64,000 bases of DNA from contig JAPWDM010000001.1 in assembly GCA_035578155.1 (NCBI GenBank), forward strand, positions 160,367,498 to 160,431,497. Reading direction: 5' to 3'. The stretch is from Brachynemurus nebulosus (lineage: Eukaryota > Arthropoda > Insecta > Neuroptera > Myrmeleontidae). This document shows positions 35,400-48,049 of the stretch, one piece after another. Below the pieces are notes generated by a model. It did not search any database. It was not told the DNA's origin and was given only the letters and a program-made list of their open reading frames with translations. Position numbers and translations under genes: made by a program. Position 1 is the stretch's first letter; every line of letters begins with the position of its first letter.

Positions 35400-35616
35400 T
35401 AGTGGTTCTCAAACTTTTTTGTCTCATAAAGCACTTGCACAACTTCTCATTTCACGACAAGCAAACAAACCTGCCTGTTCCGCTGTAGGTCTACTCTGAC
35501 GTTGTAAACGCCCATTTACATCTCACGGAATCCCAGTTTTTTCCTCCGTCCACGTGGACCGCTTGCAAGTCGTCATCGACCCCTAGGGGCGATATAGACC
35601 ACTTTGGGAATCACTG
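35400..35616. mobile_element. hAT MITE (TAGTGGTTCTCAAACTTTTT)
   Basis: The left end TAGTGGTTCTCAAACTTTTT and the right-end complement CAGTGATTCCCAAAGTGGTC are classic hAT termini. Flanking octamers GGCTATAG and TACTATAG match at 6 of 8. The 217-bp body is GC-richer than its surroundings. Confidence 0.85.
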
Positions 35617-37793
35617 TACTATAGTGTTGAAGATATTGCACCATCAGTGAAATACCAACAATTAAAGAAAAAAAATTAGCGCAGTAAGGTTGTGTCTTAT
35701 ATAATCTTACTGTACCTATTTATATTTCACTGTAAATAGGTACTAATTTGTTTAGTAGGTAAGTATTTGTAAAAGTATGGTTATATCAACGAAAGAAGGT
35801 CAAATTTTTTTAACTCTTACAAAAATAGAATAGCTTTTAAAATACTTATACTACAGATATAAGCGTGTCTAATTGTTTTGGCTTAAACTCATCAATTGTA
35901 CAAATGTATGTAAGAATTTCTTTATAGTCTCATACGTTCAATGACAGATGTATTTTGACCATGCATCTACTAATATTTGTTTAAAATTTTGCTAATTAAT
36001 TTTAACACTTACTATTTACTTATTTACATTATATTATTTGACTATTTGAGTATACGTACAAAATACTAAATTACACTAGAACCAAAAAATATTGAAACAA
36101 TAGTCATTGATTGTAAAATGCGAAATGGTGAATTTAACAATTTAATTTGTTTTATGTTTTAAGACGGAAATCACATATAAATTAAGAGCATTTAAAATGT
36201 ATATGGGTGAATATACGGTATTTGCATTTTTTGTGTCCCTAAAGAAAAAGTAATCTTTTAATTTAGTATTCATTATTTTACTAATTGGCACTATTTTTGT
36301 ATTTGTAATGATAAGGGCCAGAAGATATTTTAATTTTTTTAGATTTTATGGGCTCTAATAGTGAACGTTTAAGACTTCTTTAAATGAAATGGGTGTATGT
36401 GATGTCGCTTAAGTTGAAGTGACCACAGAAATTGCTACAAAAGCAGCTAAGGCTCTTTATGTACACCTTATCACACATAGAAATGTTTCCCCGTACTTGG
36501 GGTACTTTCAGTGTACCAACAAAAGATTTGATGTCGGATCTATTATCTTCAATTATCTTTTTTTTAAAATCGATTTCCTCTTCGAGTATCACAAAAATAT
36601 GAAGCCATATTGGGCAGTGCTTTTCTAATTCCATAGCAAAATCATCGATAGTAGCAATATCGGTTTCTCATGCGACGATTTTGTCTGCGGAGACATGAAA
36701 ACTGCCAGAGGAGTGACGCCAGAGAAGTGACAAATTGATACATAACCTGTAAACACATCACGCGTTCTTCATACCAAAAATAAACGGAATACATGAAGTC
36801 TACACACAATGAACATTGCATTGTTCAAATTTGCAATTTCATAACGATAAAATATAAAAACATATACTTACCAGTGGAAATACTGCAACTACTGGCACAG
36901 ACACATTTTCCGAGAGCGCCCCGACCACTGACGCGATATTGTTTAAATTATGTTCAATGCAGTTAGGTTGTTGCTAAGTGCAATATATTCAACGCGTGTT
37001 GCTCAAGTTCAAAGACACAGGTTTCCAATTTCTAAGTCAAATTTTATTATTTTATTTTCGTCAGGTTAAAAGTGACACTTTTGTTGGATGGTATGAAAAT
37101 GAGTAATTTTTTTACGTTAATAAATATTTTTACAATGTATTTTGATAAAATATGTTTTAATGCTTATTTAGTTATATGATTACATTTGAAAAAATATTAT
37201 ACCAGTTAAATAAAAAAATGTGTGTTGAAAATTGTAGCACAAAATGGTAATGGGCAAGCCAGAGCAGTATACATTTAGCACTATTTTAATTTATTAATGC
37301 CTTAAATGAAACAGTTGTCATGAATTGACCAAGTGGGCCAAATAAAAGACGATATTCTTTATTACTTAAGTGTAAAATAATAATAATAAAATTAGTTTTT
37401 TATAAAATTTATCAATGGACCATTAGAATTTAAATACCATATATTAATAAGCAGATTACAGTAATTTTTTACCCTGCCCAAAAATGTTTTTTTTTTTTTT
37501 AACAATACGTTACATCAGTATGCATGTTAAACTATAATTTGACTAAAATTATTGACTTAAACTGTATTCAATAAATTTTAACACTTTACAGCCTGATAAC
37601 ACAGCATCTGTGTCATAGCCAGAATAACCGTAGAGGCTAATCGCGATCAGTGATCACAAATGTGTGTGACGCTAGCACGAACAGGTAACATAGCATGGGA
37701 AAAGCATTCTCAGTATAGTGATGATTTCTGTAAACGTGTAATCTATGTTTGTATGCCTTATTGGTGTACGCCTTATATACGAAATGATTGATA
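35617..37793. other. AT-rich sequence, no gene recognised
   Basis: Nothing firm. A minus-strand frame at 36380-36634 (extending upstream to about 36670) reads MELEKHCPIWLHIFVILEEE and is better balanced in amino acids than chance ORFs here, but matches no family I know. A GCCAGAGGAGTGACGCCAGA duplication lies near 36703. Confidence 0.45.
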
Positions 37794-37801
37794 TGGTACA
37801 G

Positions 37802-38601
37802 CAGTGCGTGGTCGGCAACCTGTTTTGGGTAGCGGGCCTTTTAAAAAAAATCATTTTTAAGTGGGCTGCATAGTCAGATATTTTTTATTGTAGTATGTAG
37901 CTTAAACAGATTTTTTTTCTTTTTAGCCAATTTTCGAATCGAAAATTCAGTTATTAGAGCCACTGTTATAACCCGTCTTGAGCACGGGACCATAATAGAA
38001 ATACGTTTTGAAGTCCTTAGAAGTCGAAAATGAGATTCACTAAAATTTATATGTATGTATTTATGTATCCGCGCGATAACTCTCGAACAGAAAATCCTAT
38101 TTCTATGAAATTTGGTAAAAATGTAGTAAGTCCAAAAATCTTGGATAATTTCTTCAGTCAGACGGGTTCGATGTCCGGGACATGGTTTTTTAGGCATTTA
38201 TAGGCATTTAAATTTTTTTGCCAAAATTCAATTTTAAAAGATTTTGCGACGTATTTTCTTACACCGCACCGTTAAAAAGAGGCGAAAAAAATCACATAAA
38301 AAGGTCTTTGAACAACTATTGTATGTTAACTAGTTTCCGAGAAAAACTCATTTTTTTAAACGAAAATTCGCTGTTTTGCAGGATGCTACGGCTGGGGAAA
38401 CGAAAATTTTTAGTATAACAATTTTATTTACATGTTATAATAATATCGGAAAACAAAAAAAGTACTGAGTATGCTCAACTGAATGTACATAAGCAGAACA
38501 TACTGTTCGAAAAATTATTCGTATGTTGCTTGGAGGGCCGCAAAAAAACATGCAATGGCCCGCACAAAAACTTGCAAAGGGCCTCAAATTGCCGACCCCT
38601 T
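37802..38601. mobile_element. hAT-like element containing repeat R2
   Basis: The left end CAGTGCGTGGTCGGCAACCT and the complement of the right end, AAGGGGTCGGCAATTTGAGG, share GGTCGGCAA. The flanking direct repeat TGGTACAGC is exact over 9 bp (37794-37802, 38602-38610), containing the expected 8-bp duplication. GGGCC and GGCCCGC blocks near both ends are typical. A copy of repeat R2 sits inside. Confidence 0.75.
37918..38260 (+). repeat. Repeat R2, copy 1 (no TA expansion)
   Basis: Matches 42036-42440 and 58266-58640. Shared blocks are GAAAATTCAG, GGGACCATA, GATTCACTAAAATTTATAT, GCGCGATAACTCTCGAAC and the later CCCGGG/GGGCATTTT phrase. At the position where other copies carry long (TA)n, this one has only ATATGTATGTATTTATGTAT. 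Confidence 0.85.
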
Positions 38602-38815
38602 TGGTACAGCGTTATGTCAACGCGTTAAAAATATTGCCGGCCCTTGTGGAAGTTTCCTGCGTAGTCACGCGGGACTATAGTACTAATAAATATTTTTTAA
38701 AAACATCAAATATAGAATGGATGCTTGTATGTAAGGTATTTGCGGCAAATAAGGTCCAATTAATTTTACAATTATCTGTTACTATACCTTTCTAAGGGTA
38801 TACAGAGCACAAGTC

Positions 38816-39518
38816 CAGAGATGTGCGTGTAATTTACTTCGGGTAAATTACACAGTTTTTTACATGTAAAAAAACTGTAATTTATATATTATAGGTAACT
38901 ACTTGTTTTGATAAAAAACTGTAAAAAGCTAAATTTTGTAAATTTAATAGATGTAAACGTTACTGATGGTATTTCATATTTGATATTGAAGTATTTGTCA
39001 TATTTGCAAAGTAAAACTTAATAATTTAATAATTTGAAAATTAAAAATATAAATGGGTACAAACAGGAAAAAGAAAGGATAGTTTTGATAGAATAGTTTA
39101 TTTAATAATTCAATATTAAAAAGATTTTTATTTATTCAGTTAAATTTTATTAAAGGCATCAATCATCTTCATCATCACTATCATCAGTGACTTTATTGTT
39201 ACTACATACCTATAATTTATTGAGTCAAAACTCAATTTGTTAATTTGGAAATTTAAAGCTTGGTAGTCAGTTGTGGATGGCCTCCTACCTCCAGAAAACC
39301 ATTTTTGTGTGAACATTATGTTTACACGTTTTTTCATCTGAACTTATAAACAAATAATAACGGTCAAAATAAATTGTTTGTCAGTGAAATGACAAATGAT
39401 TTAAGAATTTTACATTTTTTACAATTTTTTACGGTTTCATACAGTTTTTTACATATTTTACAATTTTTTATGTAAAAATGTAAAAAACTGGTTTTTTACA
39501 TTACATGGCACAACTCTG
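38816..39518. mobile_element. hAT-like MITE with TTTTTTACA motifs
   Basis: The left end CAGAGATGTGCGTGTAATTT and the right-end complement CAGAGTTGTGCCATGTAATG are inverted. TTTTTTACA/TGTAAAAAA recurs at least ten times, concentrated in the outer 150 bp. The flanking octamers do not match, so the target duplication is lost or the ends are slightly off. Confidence 0.75.
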
Positions 39519-39973
39519 AGCTTAACATAAAAAAATTAATATGAGTAAGTATAACTGGATTTTATTTATAACAATTTCAGTAACTTCGACATAAAAACTA
39601 TATGCTTCGAGTGAATAATATAAATTCCATTCCTTACACAATGAAATTTATTTGGTTACTAGTTGTACACCGCAGTTTCATGCGCACAGATTTATTTGAC
39701 TTATGAATATCTCAGATGACTTTTAAATCAGTTATTTCGAGATTTTGTGTTGCTTATACTGTTCCGCTCTGCTCGCCAAACAACCTTAAAATAGCCATAT
39801 TTATATATCAGTAGCACACTAGCATAATGAATACAAGTTCTACAGGTTCAGGCTTCTTCGTAGATAACTATATTGATAATTTTAGGACCACTTCAATTTT
39901 GAATTTTGAATCAGTTTTGAAGGTTTTAGAATTTTTGAAGATAATTAGAAGCATATGTTCAATAATTCTTGGA

Positions 39974-40225
39974 ATCTCAATAATATTTGAAAAAAATTCG
40001 GTCGAAATCATCCAACCTCTTATTTTCGGTGCTTTTTCGGTTCCCAGGATCCTGGGAGACAATTTTAATCTAACTTCAATTTTTTCGAAAATCTCAATAA
40101 TATTTAAGAAAAATTGAGAAAAAATTAATATATTCGTCTGTTTTGAGTTGTTCCTGGCGCCTCAGAATCCTGAGACGCAGTTTTAGCCCAACGTTCATTG
40201 TTTCTAGAATCTCAATAATATTTGA
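39974..40225 (+). repeat. 118-bp tandem repeat with palindromic core
   Basis: ATCTCAATAATATTT starts units at 39974, 40091 and 40209, so the period is 117-118 bp and there are 2.2 copies. Unit one contains the perfect palindrome CCCAGGATCCTGGG. Unit two has CTCAGAATCCTGAG at the same place, with paired changes. Confidence 0.8.
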
Positions 40226-40579
40226 ACCTTTGATCAAGATTTGTCACATCGTGTATTTTGATTTCATTTTGGAATTCTAAGGCTCAGCAAGATAATTTAA
40301 ATTTGTAAAATGTAGTCTTTATTAAAATATAGGATGCGTTAATCCACCAGTGAAAAAATTTCTGAAATCCGTTGGGTAAATTTCAAGAGTGACCCAAACT
40401 AACACACCCATAGCGACAGGGTCAGTACAAACACGAGAAATGTTACTCCTGGGTTTACCTTCTGCACAAATGCTCTTTTACATATCTACAAATAGGTGTT
40501 GGCTTATTATAATTTTAGATGGCAATCGTTTTTTTTCTAGAGCTAAACAATTTTGAACTGGAATAGCTTATTAGATTCC

Positions 40580-40716
40580 TTCGTTCACGCAGGTGGAGTG
40601 GGTAAAATGAATCAATGACATTGCCCTATGGTTCACAAAACACATGTATAAATCGACTTTACTTTAAGAATAACTTCTTAAACTAGACTGATCCATTTTA
40701 AAATGCGTTTCTGTCA
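40580..40716 (-). repeat. Dispersed repeat, copy 2 (inverted copy of 5626)
   Basis: Reverse complement of 5626-5770 at about 80 percent. It includes CGCAGGTGGAGTGGGTAAAA, CCCTATGGTTCA and AAATGCGTTTCTG. No ends could be determined. Confidence 0.7.
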
Positions 40717-42035
40717 CTCTGACTTGATTTGCTGTCTACTTTGATTAATTTTCATTAGTAAAATATTTATATGTATAACATATTTAATTACGTAAGGATC
40801 AAATCTATAATAATATATCTATGTATAATTTATGGGGTCACATATTCTTCTATAACAACCAACTATAACAATTTCTCTGTCGTCATTATAACTGGATTTC
40901 ATTCTATTTTTTCCCGAGCCGTATTATCCTATGAGTCTTAATTATTATAAATGTGTATAAAAAATAGTCGGACTTCATTTATTGCAAGTACCTTATACTA
41001 ATTTTGCATATCTTTTAATGGATGTTGTATTTGTTTGGTAGGTATCTCGCGATTGTTAAATGAAAAACAAAGATTCAAACGAGCTGGAGCAGCAGGGGCA
41101 GCAGAGGCAGAAAAGGCTGTGTCTGTAATGTTTTGAACGATAAAAGAACGTTAAAAAATCCATTAACGAAACTTGTAATAAAAATAAAATAAAAAGACCT
41201 AACTTGAGGAACCTCTTTTATTGATTTAATAAAGGCGAATAATACATTATAACATTAACTGAAAATAATTTAATTTATTGCCATAATTCAATTATATTGT
41301 TATGATTATTGAGTTACGGGAATGTAAATAATTAAAAATTACCTGTTACTTTATTATGAACACATCAAATACACTAGTGATGACAGGTAATTGTACATTT
41401 TTGATTTAAATTGAACGTGACAGCTGAACGTGGTGAAAAAAATAGGTTCAATACTAAATATCTCCTAGAGTCTCGATGTCAAAATTTTCCTGACGCTCCG
41501 ATGTCTCCGATGTCGTATAAATTGATCTGGCATTAAAATAACACTCATCTTTACTTACAAGAAAAGTTCTTCAGGTGATTCTTCCCGATCTTAATAGCAT
41601 TTGGTGTATGGTGTATATCATTTAGAAAAAATGCGTCTGCGCAGTCGCTTTCTTGAGAAAATTATGCTAATATTTACCTGTATATGTTAAAAGCAAGTAA
41701 AGGGTTTTGACACCTCAACCTACCATTTACTAGAACCAGTATCTTGACACGCTTAATATTCATTTGGTAATGTCTCCTTAGGAGTAAAATTCACCCGAAA
41801 AAATGAATAAAATCTTGCAATTTTGTTAGAGATGGTCTTTCATAATTTTTTGTTATTCCGGCTTTCGCTTCTTTTTGGAGCTACTTTAACAGTTAATTCT
41901 GTATAAATATACAAGTTATCAAAGTAATCAGTATGTTGTTGAGTACGGTTTTGATTTTTTTTTCTAAACAGACAAGCCAATGTTTTCTGAAATTTAGACT
42001 ATTCGATCTACACAAAAAATCTATACTTAATTAGT
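40717..42035. other. AT-rich sequence, no gene recognised
   Basis: No protein-like frame, repeat or RNA recognised. A short GCAGCAGGGGCAGCAGAGGC purine patch lies at about 41089-41108. Confidence 0.5.
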
Positions 42036-42440
<405 letters not shown>

Positions 42441-44589
42441 ATTATTCAAATTTTTTTTACACCAATCGGAAGAAAAAGCCAAATTGCGTAAAAAATGTTT
42501 TTAAACCGTTGCTCTAAATTACTTACTTTTCGAGAAAAACTAGGAAATATGTCGTTCTCCATTTCACTCGCACTCGCATTCTTTTTTTTTCTGTCTCATT
42601 GTTTGCGAACTAAATTCGAAAAAAACCGCTTTATAAGTAGCATGTCATGATTTTTTTAATCCAATTTAACGATTCGGCTATATTCTATTTCTCTGTCAGT
42701 TAAATGTTTTTATAATGTATCTCTGTTCCATTTTTTTTTTTTGAGAAAAAACTCCCGACGATTTTTGTTATGTGATATGATCAGAATTTAGATTATGTTT
42801 ACACCATCCTAAAATTAATAAGAGTTTGCTTCAATCGCATAAAAATTACGTTAAATCATATTCAAACAATAATATTTTTACGTAATTTTCTATCCAGTTG
42901 ACAATACAGTTATGATTAGAATTGTATAAACAGAGTATTCTAGTATTAAATAATTTTGCACATTCAATTTTTTTTTTAACAAAATTTTTTTTTTTAATTT
43001 TGACACATTCTTTTATGAAATTTCGATTAAGAAATATTAAAAAATTTTAAGGTGAATCATTTAAAAAGAGTTAAAAATAAATTAAAAAGGAAACATTTAT
43101 CTATTTTAACATATTTGTAAAGAAAATTTTACAGTTTACTTACAGTTTTTTGAAAAAATGTAATAACATTTTTACATACAATAAAGATTACATTTGAAAG
43201 GTAGGAAATCCACAAATTTTTATTTTATTTCTTTAATTAATTATTAAATTTGGTTTTAGAAGAAAATCTTCGTCTAATTCGCTCCAAGCCGAAAGTATAG
43301 CCACTAATGAGGACATTCCACTGTTAAAATAAATGGAAAATATATTGAAATTTATTTAATCACATTTATTTAATCCATTCATACACATTTTTAAAATATC
43401 CTTTTGAATTATATAACAAATAAAATCTGTGTTTAAAAAAATCTAATTGACGTGTTTCTTCTCAATTTTCTAATATTAAATCCAAGGCTAGTTAGCTAGG
43501 GAGTGATTGTATCAACATTTTAATGTAAAATATGTTAATTTAAACCCTCTTTAAAAGAACATTTCGATTTTGACAATAAAAAAATTTTAAAAAGTGTTTT
43601 CGTTTTTCCCGGATTACCAAAAACTTTTCATAGGTATATCTGTGATTAAAGTTGCCTCCCTTTCTTAAGCAAATAAAGTATTTTTAAAATTTTGTAAAAC
43701 ACAATTAACGAAAAAAATGTACTCGTTCCCAGATTTTTAAGATTTTGTAGTACAAGAAAATCCTTATAAATTCATCATATCTGTTATTGCATTTACTAGC
43801 TTACTCCAACTTGACCACTTTTAAATAGTCGGTGTCAGATCTTACGCAATTTAATAAACAGTATCGTTTTGATTTTTTAAACTCATTTAAGACATTTATG
43901 GTTGGTGATACATATTTGAATTATTTTCCTAACTAATAAATTGAATTCTGTAGACTGATGTTTTTGTAGATGAAAAAAATTCTAGGTGGCGTCTGTATTA
44001 GACAAAAGTCTGAAAAACGGACGTAGAATCTCACTGTTATTAATTATTGTGTCTTGTAGTCTTTTGAAAAATTATTTTTTGAACTAAAATAAGAATAGGA
44101 GGAATATAAACTTAGGGGTAAACGACAGGGGTACATAAACTTTATTTTAGATTCTACGTTTATTTTTACAGAAAATCATCAAGTACCTATTAATTCTTTT
44201 TTGAATGCATAAATGCAAAAAGTTCGAAATTATTTTATATTAGAATTTCAATTTTGGTCGACCCTACGGGTTGTCCCCATTTACTTTTTTCTCGTCTCTA
44301 TTAACCCCAATTTTTCATTGACAAGAAATTATACGATTTTTGTTAATTTTTCAAAAACCACCGATATTTTTAAATTTTTTTGGATACTGCTGATAAAGTG
44401 ACCATCTTCGCGTAAATTTTTAATATATTAAAGATTAGGTACTCATAAAATAAATACAAAAAAATACGGTGTGAAGTCTGAATGCGTACCTATTCATCCT
44501 TGTCTACGGTAGCACATTTTTTATTGACATAAATATTAGAAACGCAGGAAAAGAGACCAGGAATCAACATAGAAGTGGATTATGGTACG
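42441..44589. other. AT-rich sequence, no gene recognised
   Basis: Long poly-A/T runs and short chance ORFs only; nothing supportable. Confidence 0.5.
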
Positions 44590-45310
44590 ATATATTTTCT
44601 GAAAAAAGTGCTTAGGACCAAAGTTATAGAGTTCAAAGTGATGCACTTGATGATGACTTTGAAGTTGACCTTGAGGTCAATTTCCAAAGTCATTTGAAAA
44701 TCATTTAATATTTTTCAAAAGGAGTAGTTTACTTTTCATCCCTAAATGGTTCAAAGTATATTCGAACGAATTTCACATGCAAGATAGAAAATAAGTGATC
44801 AAGAAGTAATTTTGAAAAATACTTGCTCAATCGCAATCGGAAAAATAATAGTTAATCATATGTTCAATTGAATTCCTAATATGATAACTACAGAGTACCA
44901 ATAAAAATTTTAAAAAATTTTGAAAATTTCTAATATAACATAAAGTTAATGTTTAACTTACAATTGGAGTGATATTAACACTTTTCTTAACTTTACTTCT
45001 AAAATTACTTACAAAAATGTTTTCTTCTAATTTTTTCTATAAATTTGCGCCTATTTTTCCATTTGATCAGGTTTTTTTTTTTTTTTATTTTAGAAAAATA
45101 ACGCAACAAATCAATTTTGAAGATAGATTGAGTCAATACATGAAATTACTGCTTATAGGTACAGGATATGGTCAAAGTTCGGCAACGGCTTATCATTTTC
45201 AACTGACCTTGAAAATCGATTTCAAGGTCGACTTCAAGGTCACTATCAAGTGCATCACTTTAAATTCTATAAATTTGGTACTCAGCCCTTTTTCAGAAAA
45301 TATGTCGTTT
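44590..45310. repeat. Inverted repeat carrying TCAAGGTCA sites
   Basis: The left arm (about 44590-44690) and right arm (about 45190-45310) are reverse complements at roughly 80 percent. They share ATATTTTCTGAAAAA, AAGTGATGCACTTGAT and GACCTTGA steps. The right arm reads TTTCAAGGTCGACTTCAAGG TCAC, two copies of the nuclear-receptor half-site TCAAGGTCR. The 124-codon ORF 44969-45343 spans arm and spacer and is not a gene. Confidence 0.7.
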
Positions 45311-45659
45311 CAAAAATATTTAGCTATAACTGTTTTCATCTAAAGGGGTTGAATGGTGTTTTCTACCTCTAAAAAGCGTATTTAGCCGAAATAAAAAAGA
45401 CGTATTTAATATTTTTCGCTGTTTAATAAGTATGTTAAGTTTCATTCAAATTGGCGAGTATTAGTTGGGTAGTGTTATTTGTCCGAATGTTTTGCCGATC
45501 TAGTTTTTTCAATATTTCTTTGCTCGTTTTCAGAATTTGTATTTTAATTTCTACGGACAAATAACTCATTTTTTTCTTCGATTTAAGTAACTTTTATTTG
45601 CTGATGTTGACCATTAATTGATCGAAACATATCAAATATTTTTCAATGATTTTTTTAGC

Positions 45660-46145
45660 GAATGTCGAAAATTTTGAAAATTTTTTCACCGTTAGTAAGT
45701 TAAAGTATTTGAATTCATTAAGTAATTAAATGATGTCCACAAGAATCTTACGGACTACCATAAGTTATATGAGATCCCTAGGACCCGTTTTTTACTGTTA
45801 GGATAAATTTTTTACTAAAATTATTTTAGATGAATAAAGGTTATGTTGTATGAGTTCCGCCAGGGTTTACTGATCCCATTATTGTAAAAAATAAACTAAC
45901 CGACCGATTTTGAAAATTTTTTCACTGTTAGAGAACTAAATTATTTTAGATGGATGCTGCACAAAGTCCGTTCGGGTTCTTGGGTCCCAAAAATATCAAA
46001 ACTAATTACCCAGCCGATTTTAAAAAATCTTTTACTCTTAGAAAGCTAAACTATTTTAAATAGGTACAGTTCTTAGATGAGATCCGCCAGTGCCCAATAT
46101 TTGGAAATTCGCTATGTTATGCAGATGCTGCGACAGGGGTATTTT
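45660..46145 (+). repeat. Repeat R3: diverged tandem units and terminus
   Basis: Three diverged units of about 110-240 bp share CGATTTTGAAAATTTTTTCA, CTGTTAG, AAGCTAAACTATTTTA and GAGATCC. They end in TTGGAAATTCGCTATGTTAT GCAGATGCTGCGACAGGGGT. The same end occurs at 62035-62275 and inverted at 21008-21105. Confidence 0.75.
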
Positions 46146-47815
46146 ATTATTTAAATATGATAAAATTAGAAAGTTATAGCCACGTTCTTTTTTTTTTTAA
46201 TTCAGTCAATTTGATCCCATTGACAGTATTCCAATACCTAAATAATATTCTGATCTAATTTATAACTTAAAAAAAATCTTAAGGGGGGAGTTCACGCCAG
46301 AAACGGCTAATAAACTAATTATTTTCGAATCTCGTTTTTGTTTTTATTTTGTTCTGTGGTCCTTTACAAACGCGGTAATATATAAAACATGGCCAAAAAA
46401 AATTTTTTTTCAAGTAGAAAAATATTTATTTGTGAACCGCTGCACAGCCAAGTTACTGCTCCTTTGCAGATAACGCTCGCCCCCCTCGCGATTTGATCAG
46501 TAATATTTAGTTTTGGTTTGTAGACGAGTTATACTGTGCACTGAGATAATGTTCTTTTATTTGTATGCCTTTGTAGACATTTTAATAAACAGTGAGTAAA
46601 CCGCTTCTATTGTTATTGTTTTTGTTTTTTACCGTTTCCCGAAACTTGTGTATTTCCCGACAAGGAAAATCATATCTCAAGTTCTAGAAAAGATAGAAAC
46701 TTAATTTTTTTTATTTTGTTCATAAACATATTGCGCATAAAGTGGAGTATGCTTTTTGCATTTGAACAATTGTAACCATTTTTAAACATTTTTTTTTTTT
46801 AATTGGATTTTATAATATTTAGAAATTTGGGATTACAATTTTATAGTTAATTTTTAAAATTACTTGAAACCCATATTCAGTTTATGGACAGGTCCTTTAG
46901 GAATAAAATAATGAAAAAATATTTAAAAAATATTCATTACTTTTTGAGATATGGCGTTCCTTGTAAACACTTAAAAACTTGTGAAAAAGTGCCCCCTCCC
47001 CCCACAGAGAAGAGTAATGAATGTTTCAAAAACAAAATTTTATTTATTGAAACCATCCCTAATTTGAAAAAAATTTCAACAAGCAAAATAATCATAAATA
47101 AAAAAGTTGCTTTTTTATTTGAACTCCTGCCTTAATTTTTCAGCACTCCCATCATTTTTCTTATATTATCTTAGGAAAGCTTTATATGGGATGTATGCGA
47201 TTTTTTAATTAAAAAATTGAATGAAAACTAAAGGATGTGCTAAAAATATATTTTAAACGCGCTAAAATTTACACAGGATCTATACTTACCCTGTGGCTTT
47301 ATAAGAAGAAAAATTGGACGAAAATTAGCAATATTGAGCGATAGCATTCTTGCGACGCGCGACGTTTTACTCACCATTGCTTACAAAGTAGCCTTAAATA
47401 TATGTATATGTAGGTGACAACTTCAAGATGTGCCATTACTTATCCTTATATGGATGATATATATTTATAAATATATAAATAACAGATAGTATAATATTTT
47501 TTAATGTACATTTATTTAGGGTGTCCATTAACTTGTTGCACTACAAAATATGCAATATGAATCAATATTTACGAAAAAGGTAGATATTGTTTTTTATCGG
47601 CAAATACAATTTTTATGTTTTGCTTAAAAATGTATTAAATTATGTAAAAATATTTGAATCATTATACACAAAATGTCTATAGTGAAAAGCATTGTTATCG
47701 TTATTATTATATTGTTATATGGCCTGGTATTTCTTTTTTCTTGTTTCACATTTTTTACTTTAATTGGATAAAATTACAATTTTTATCAAGGATTTTTGGT
47801 GATGAATTTTGGTGA
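46146..47815. other. AT-rich sequence, possible TTAA-type end
   Basis: TTAAGGGGGGAGTTCACGCC at about 46281 resembles the left end of the TTAA-flanked element at 51906, but no right end was found. The ORF 46884-47135 has no recognised domain. GGGTGTCCATTAACTTGTTG at about 47519 may be a repeat edge. Confidence 0.45.
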
Positions 47816-48049
47816 ATGAACTTTGGAAAAAAATTACCAGTTTTTATGAAGGGTTTTTTTAAATTAATTTTTTCGCTACGTACGTTTTCGAGACCGTACC
47901 ATCTTATCATCAGACCCATCATCAGACTCATCATCATCATTGTTTAAGGCCTGATGATGAGATTATATGGTCTCGAAACGTACGTAGCGAAAAAATAAAT
48001 TTAAAAAAAAACCTTCATAAAAACTGGTAATTTTTTTCCAAAATTCATT
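47816..48049. repeat. Inverted repeat with CTGATGA...GAAAC motif in each arm
   Basis: Arms of about 80 bp share TTTTTCGCTACGTACGTTTCGAGACC or its complement. Each arm, on its own sense strand, contains CTGATGAT, a short GAGA...TCTC pairing and CGAAA(A)CGTACG. This order resembles the hammerhead ribozyme core found in Penelope-like elements. The ATCATC-rich centre gives the Met-rich ORF at 47755-47940, an artefact. Confidence 0.75.

Noticed and set aside
36380..36634. 84-codon minus-strand frame MELEKHCPIWLHIF...
   Set aside because: It looks more protein-like than its neighbours, but I recognise no family and see no start or splice context; not called as a gene.
44969..45343. 124-codon ORF
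   Set aside because: It spans the spacer and arm of an inverted repeat; Phe/Lys/Leu-rich chance frame.
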